Below the pieces are notes generated by a model. The model saw only the letters and a list, made by a program, of their open reading frames with translations, made no database searches and had not been told where the DNA came from. DNA of 64,000 nt from Trichaptum fuscoviolaceum (Eukaryota > Basidiomycota > Agaricomycetes > Hymenochaetales > Trichaptaceae): contig CAJSYZ010000007.1 in the NCBI GenBank assembly GCA_910574455.1, positions 992,001 to 1,056,000 on the forward strand, in the 5' to 3' direction. The translations under genes were made by a program, and so were the position numbers. Shown one piece after another: positions 61,954 through 64,000 of this stretch. Each line of letters begins with the position of its first letter. The first letter of the stretch is position 1.

Positions 61954-64000
61954 GGTCGTATTGCTCAGTCGCGCCCTATACGACCCAACCGCCCTTGTGG
62001 CCGAAGAACTCTCTTAATAATGGTCCCTTGTATTTAACCATCTCTACAATAGACCGTCGTCTTAGACGACATTTGAAGTTCCCGGTACAGGTTAGCGACG
62101 GAAAAACGGATGCCTTAGCCACAGTAATGTTAGACAGCGGTGCGTCGGGAACTTTCATAAATTCCCGCTACGTTTCGCGACACGGACTCCAGACCCGGGA
62201 CTTGGTAATCCCGATACTTTTGCGCAACGCGGACAATTCCCCGAACGCGATTGGACGCATCACCAAGGAAGTAGTCCTCAACGTCGAGATGAAGGGACAC
62301 TTAGAACAGTTGACCATGGCCGTCGCGGATATTGGCGACGACGATATTATCATGGGGATCGACTGGTTGCGGCACCATAACCCAACCATTGACTGGACCA
62401 ATGACGTGGTCGATCTCAACCGCTGCCCGCCTCAGTGTGATAACCAGCAACGCCTGGTCCCGCTTCCCCGCCTCGCCATAGCAGAAGAAGTCGAGACCCC
62501 CTGGGGGCCCGACAGGACCCAGGCCGAATGGGAAGCTGTCCCACCAGGATTTCGGTACTCAGAAAAATATTGGGACCAGTACCACGACGCTGAATCCTAC
62601 TTCGTCACGACGGACGACCATTTCGCGTACAAAATTGCCGCCTCGTACACCCACTCCCAGGCCATCGCTGAGAAGTCAGCAGTGAAGGAAGGCGAGAAAA
62701 CCTTCGAGGAACTAGTTCCCCCCGAATTTCGTGAGTTTGCCGACGTTTTCTCGAAAGTTGAATCCGAAAGGCTTCCACTGCGCAAGCCGTATGATCACGC
62801 CATAGATTTAGAACCCGGGAAGGTTCCCCCGTACAGCAAAATCTATCCGTTGGCCCCGGCCGAACGCGACGCCCTTCGCGAATTCGTTGACGAAAACCTG
62901 CGCAAAGGGTACATACGACCTTCGAAATCCCCTGCAGCGGCTCCCGTCTTCTTTATCAAGAAAAAGGACGGAACCTTGCGCATGGTAGTCGATTACCGAC
63001 GACTGAACGATATCACGGTCAAGAATCGATACCCGCTTCCCCTCACGATGGAACTCGTAGACGCACTGCAAAAGGCGAAGGTTTTCACGACGTTAGATTT
63101 GCGATGGGGCTACCACAACGTGCGACTGAAGCAAGGCGACGAGTGGAAGGCCGCTTTTCGGACTCAGGCGGGACATTTCGAACCAACGGTGATGACATTC
63201 GGGCTCACGAATGCCCCGGCGACCTTCCAGCATATGATGAACGATATCTTCAAGGATCTCATTGGAGTATACGTGATCATCTATCTTGACGACTTGCTAA
63301 TCTTTTCCGAAGATGAATCGCAGCACGAGGAACACGTACGGGAAGTCCTTAAGCGGCTGCGCGAAAACGACTTGTTCTGTAAACCCGAAAAGTGCAAATT
63401 CCAACAGACTTCCGTCGAGTATCTCGGGATGATTATTTCGCAGGGAAAGGTGGCGATGGATCCCGCCAAGGTACAGGCGGTCCTCGACTGGCCTACCCCG
63501 AAAAAGGTGAAAGACATTCAAGCCTTCCTCGGGTTCGCGAATTTCTATCGACGCTTCATTCGGGATTTCTCGCACATCGTCAAACCGCTCACGACGCTGC
63601 TGAAGAAGGACGTTCGCTGGGTCTGGACAGAAGACCAGCAGTTCGCTTTCGACTATCTCAAGCGCATGTTCACGACCGCCCCCGTCCTGATGATGCCAGA
63701 CATGTCGCAACAATTCATCGTGGAATGCGACGCCTCTGATTTCGCGACCGGCGCGGTCTTGTCCCAGGAAGGCGACGACGGGCTGATACATCCGGTCGCC
63801 TTTTTCTCGAAATCCCTCAACGATGCGGAACGCAACTACGAGATTTATGACAAGGAGCTACTCGCGATTATTAGAGCTCTTGACGAGTGGCGACATTATC
63901 TCGAAGGTGCGAGTCATAAACTCGATATCGTGTCTGACCACAAGAATCTGCTATATTTCTCTGAATCCCGAACGCTGACGCGACGCCAAGCCCGGTGGAG
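61920..64000 (+). CDS. pol: Pol of the second Ty3 element (partial, runs off the window)
   Basis: It is open in the -1 frame relative to gag from before the gag stop to the end of the window. Retropepsin has VMLDSGASGTFIN (standard D-S-G) and IMGIDWLRHHNPTID. Reverse transcriptase has KKKDGTLRMVVDYRRLND, LDLRWGYHNVRLKQGD, TFGLTNAPATFQ and catalytic YLDDL. RNase H has ECDASDFATGAVLSQ near 63725. Integrase and the 3' LTR lie beyond 64000. No ATG opens the frame; expression as a Gag-Pol fusion by -1 slippage is inferred, but the heptamer of the other element is not conserved (the sequence before the stop is GCG GAT TTT CAG TAG). Confidence 0.9.

Larger units (their letters stand above)
57001..64000 (+). 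mobile_element. Second Ty3/gypsy element (LTR-A family), 3' end outside the window
   Basis: The order is 5' LTR (57001-57818), self-primer binding site, gag (split by a foldback element), then pol in the -1 frame to the end of the window. The 5' target sequence is GTAAG; the matching copy lies beyond 64000. It belongs to the family of the LTRs at 1-191 and 3633-4462. Pol is related to but clearly distinct from that of the element at 46353-52691. Confidence 0.92.

Noticed and set aside
1..64000. CRISPR arrays, bacterial operons, riboswitches, rRNA or tRNA genes
   Set aside because: None is seen. Gene structure, introns and transposons are those of a filamentous fungus.

Overview
The window looks like a transposon-rich stretch of a filamentous basidiomycete nuclear genome, most likely an agaricomycete. 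The evidence is intron-dense genes with 50-60 nt introns, a Plavaka-type transposase, fungal Ty3 chromoviruses, alpha-1,3-glucan synthase and TFIIF-alpha remnants, and MLKL-like and BCS1-like families common in mushrooms. Nothing bacterial is present. I could not determine the species.

Layout. 1-5.5 kb: an LTR end, then a multi-exon coiled-coil gene of an uncharacterised family (gene A), with a solo LTR in one intron. 6.2-12.1 kb: decayed TFIIF-alpha and alpha-1,3-glucan synthase copies, back to back on the minus strand. 12.2-31.05 kb: a segment bounded by ~200 bp inverted repeats that begin CACTTGAG. It holds a duplicated block (MLKL-like gene, two alpha/beta hydrolases, bHLH factor). One block copy keeps both hydrolases and the bHLH gene intact; the other has decayed. 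In the intact block the MLKL-like gene has been hit by a nested stack of a mariner MITE, a Mutator-like element and a hAT element. 31.5-32.4 kb: a 3'-5' exonuclease gene. 32.9-36.6 kb: a BCS1-type AAA ATPase pseudogene split by a non-autonomous hAT element that carries a captured ING gene fragment. A near-identical copy of that hAT lies inverted at 37.6-39.8 kb. 40.1-57 kb: a serine peptidase gene, an unknown gene, a Plavaka transposase cut in two by a very young complete Ty3/chromovirus, and, head to head with the transposase, a second copy (gene B) of the coiled-coil gene. 57-64 kb: a second Ty3 element inserted in gene B, whose own gag is split by a 2.8 kb foldback element.

How the parts work together. 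Most of the window records successive insertions, and target-site duplications can be read for nearly all of them. Both Ty3 elements appear to prime reverse transcription from their own transcript (Tf1-style), because an 11-nt site inside each LTR is complementary to that element's primer-binding site and the pair co-varies between elements. The intact element probably makes Pol by -1 frameshifting. The Plavaka transposase and gene B share a divergent promoter region rich in short palindromes, so gene B may be transposon-encoded accessory cargo rather than a host gene. Genes that look intact and possibly functional are the two hydrolases, the bHLH factor, the exonuclease, the peptidase and the Gag/Pol of the young retroelement.
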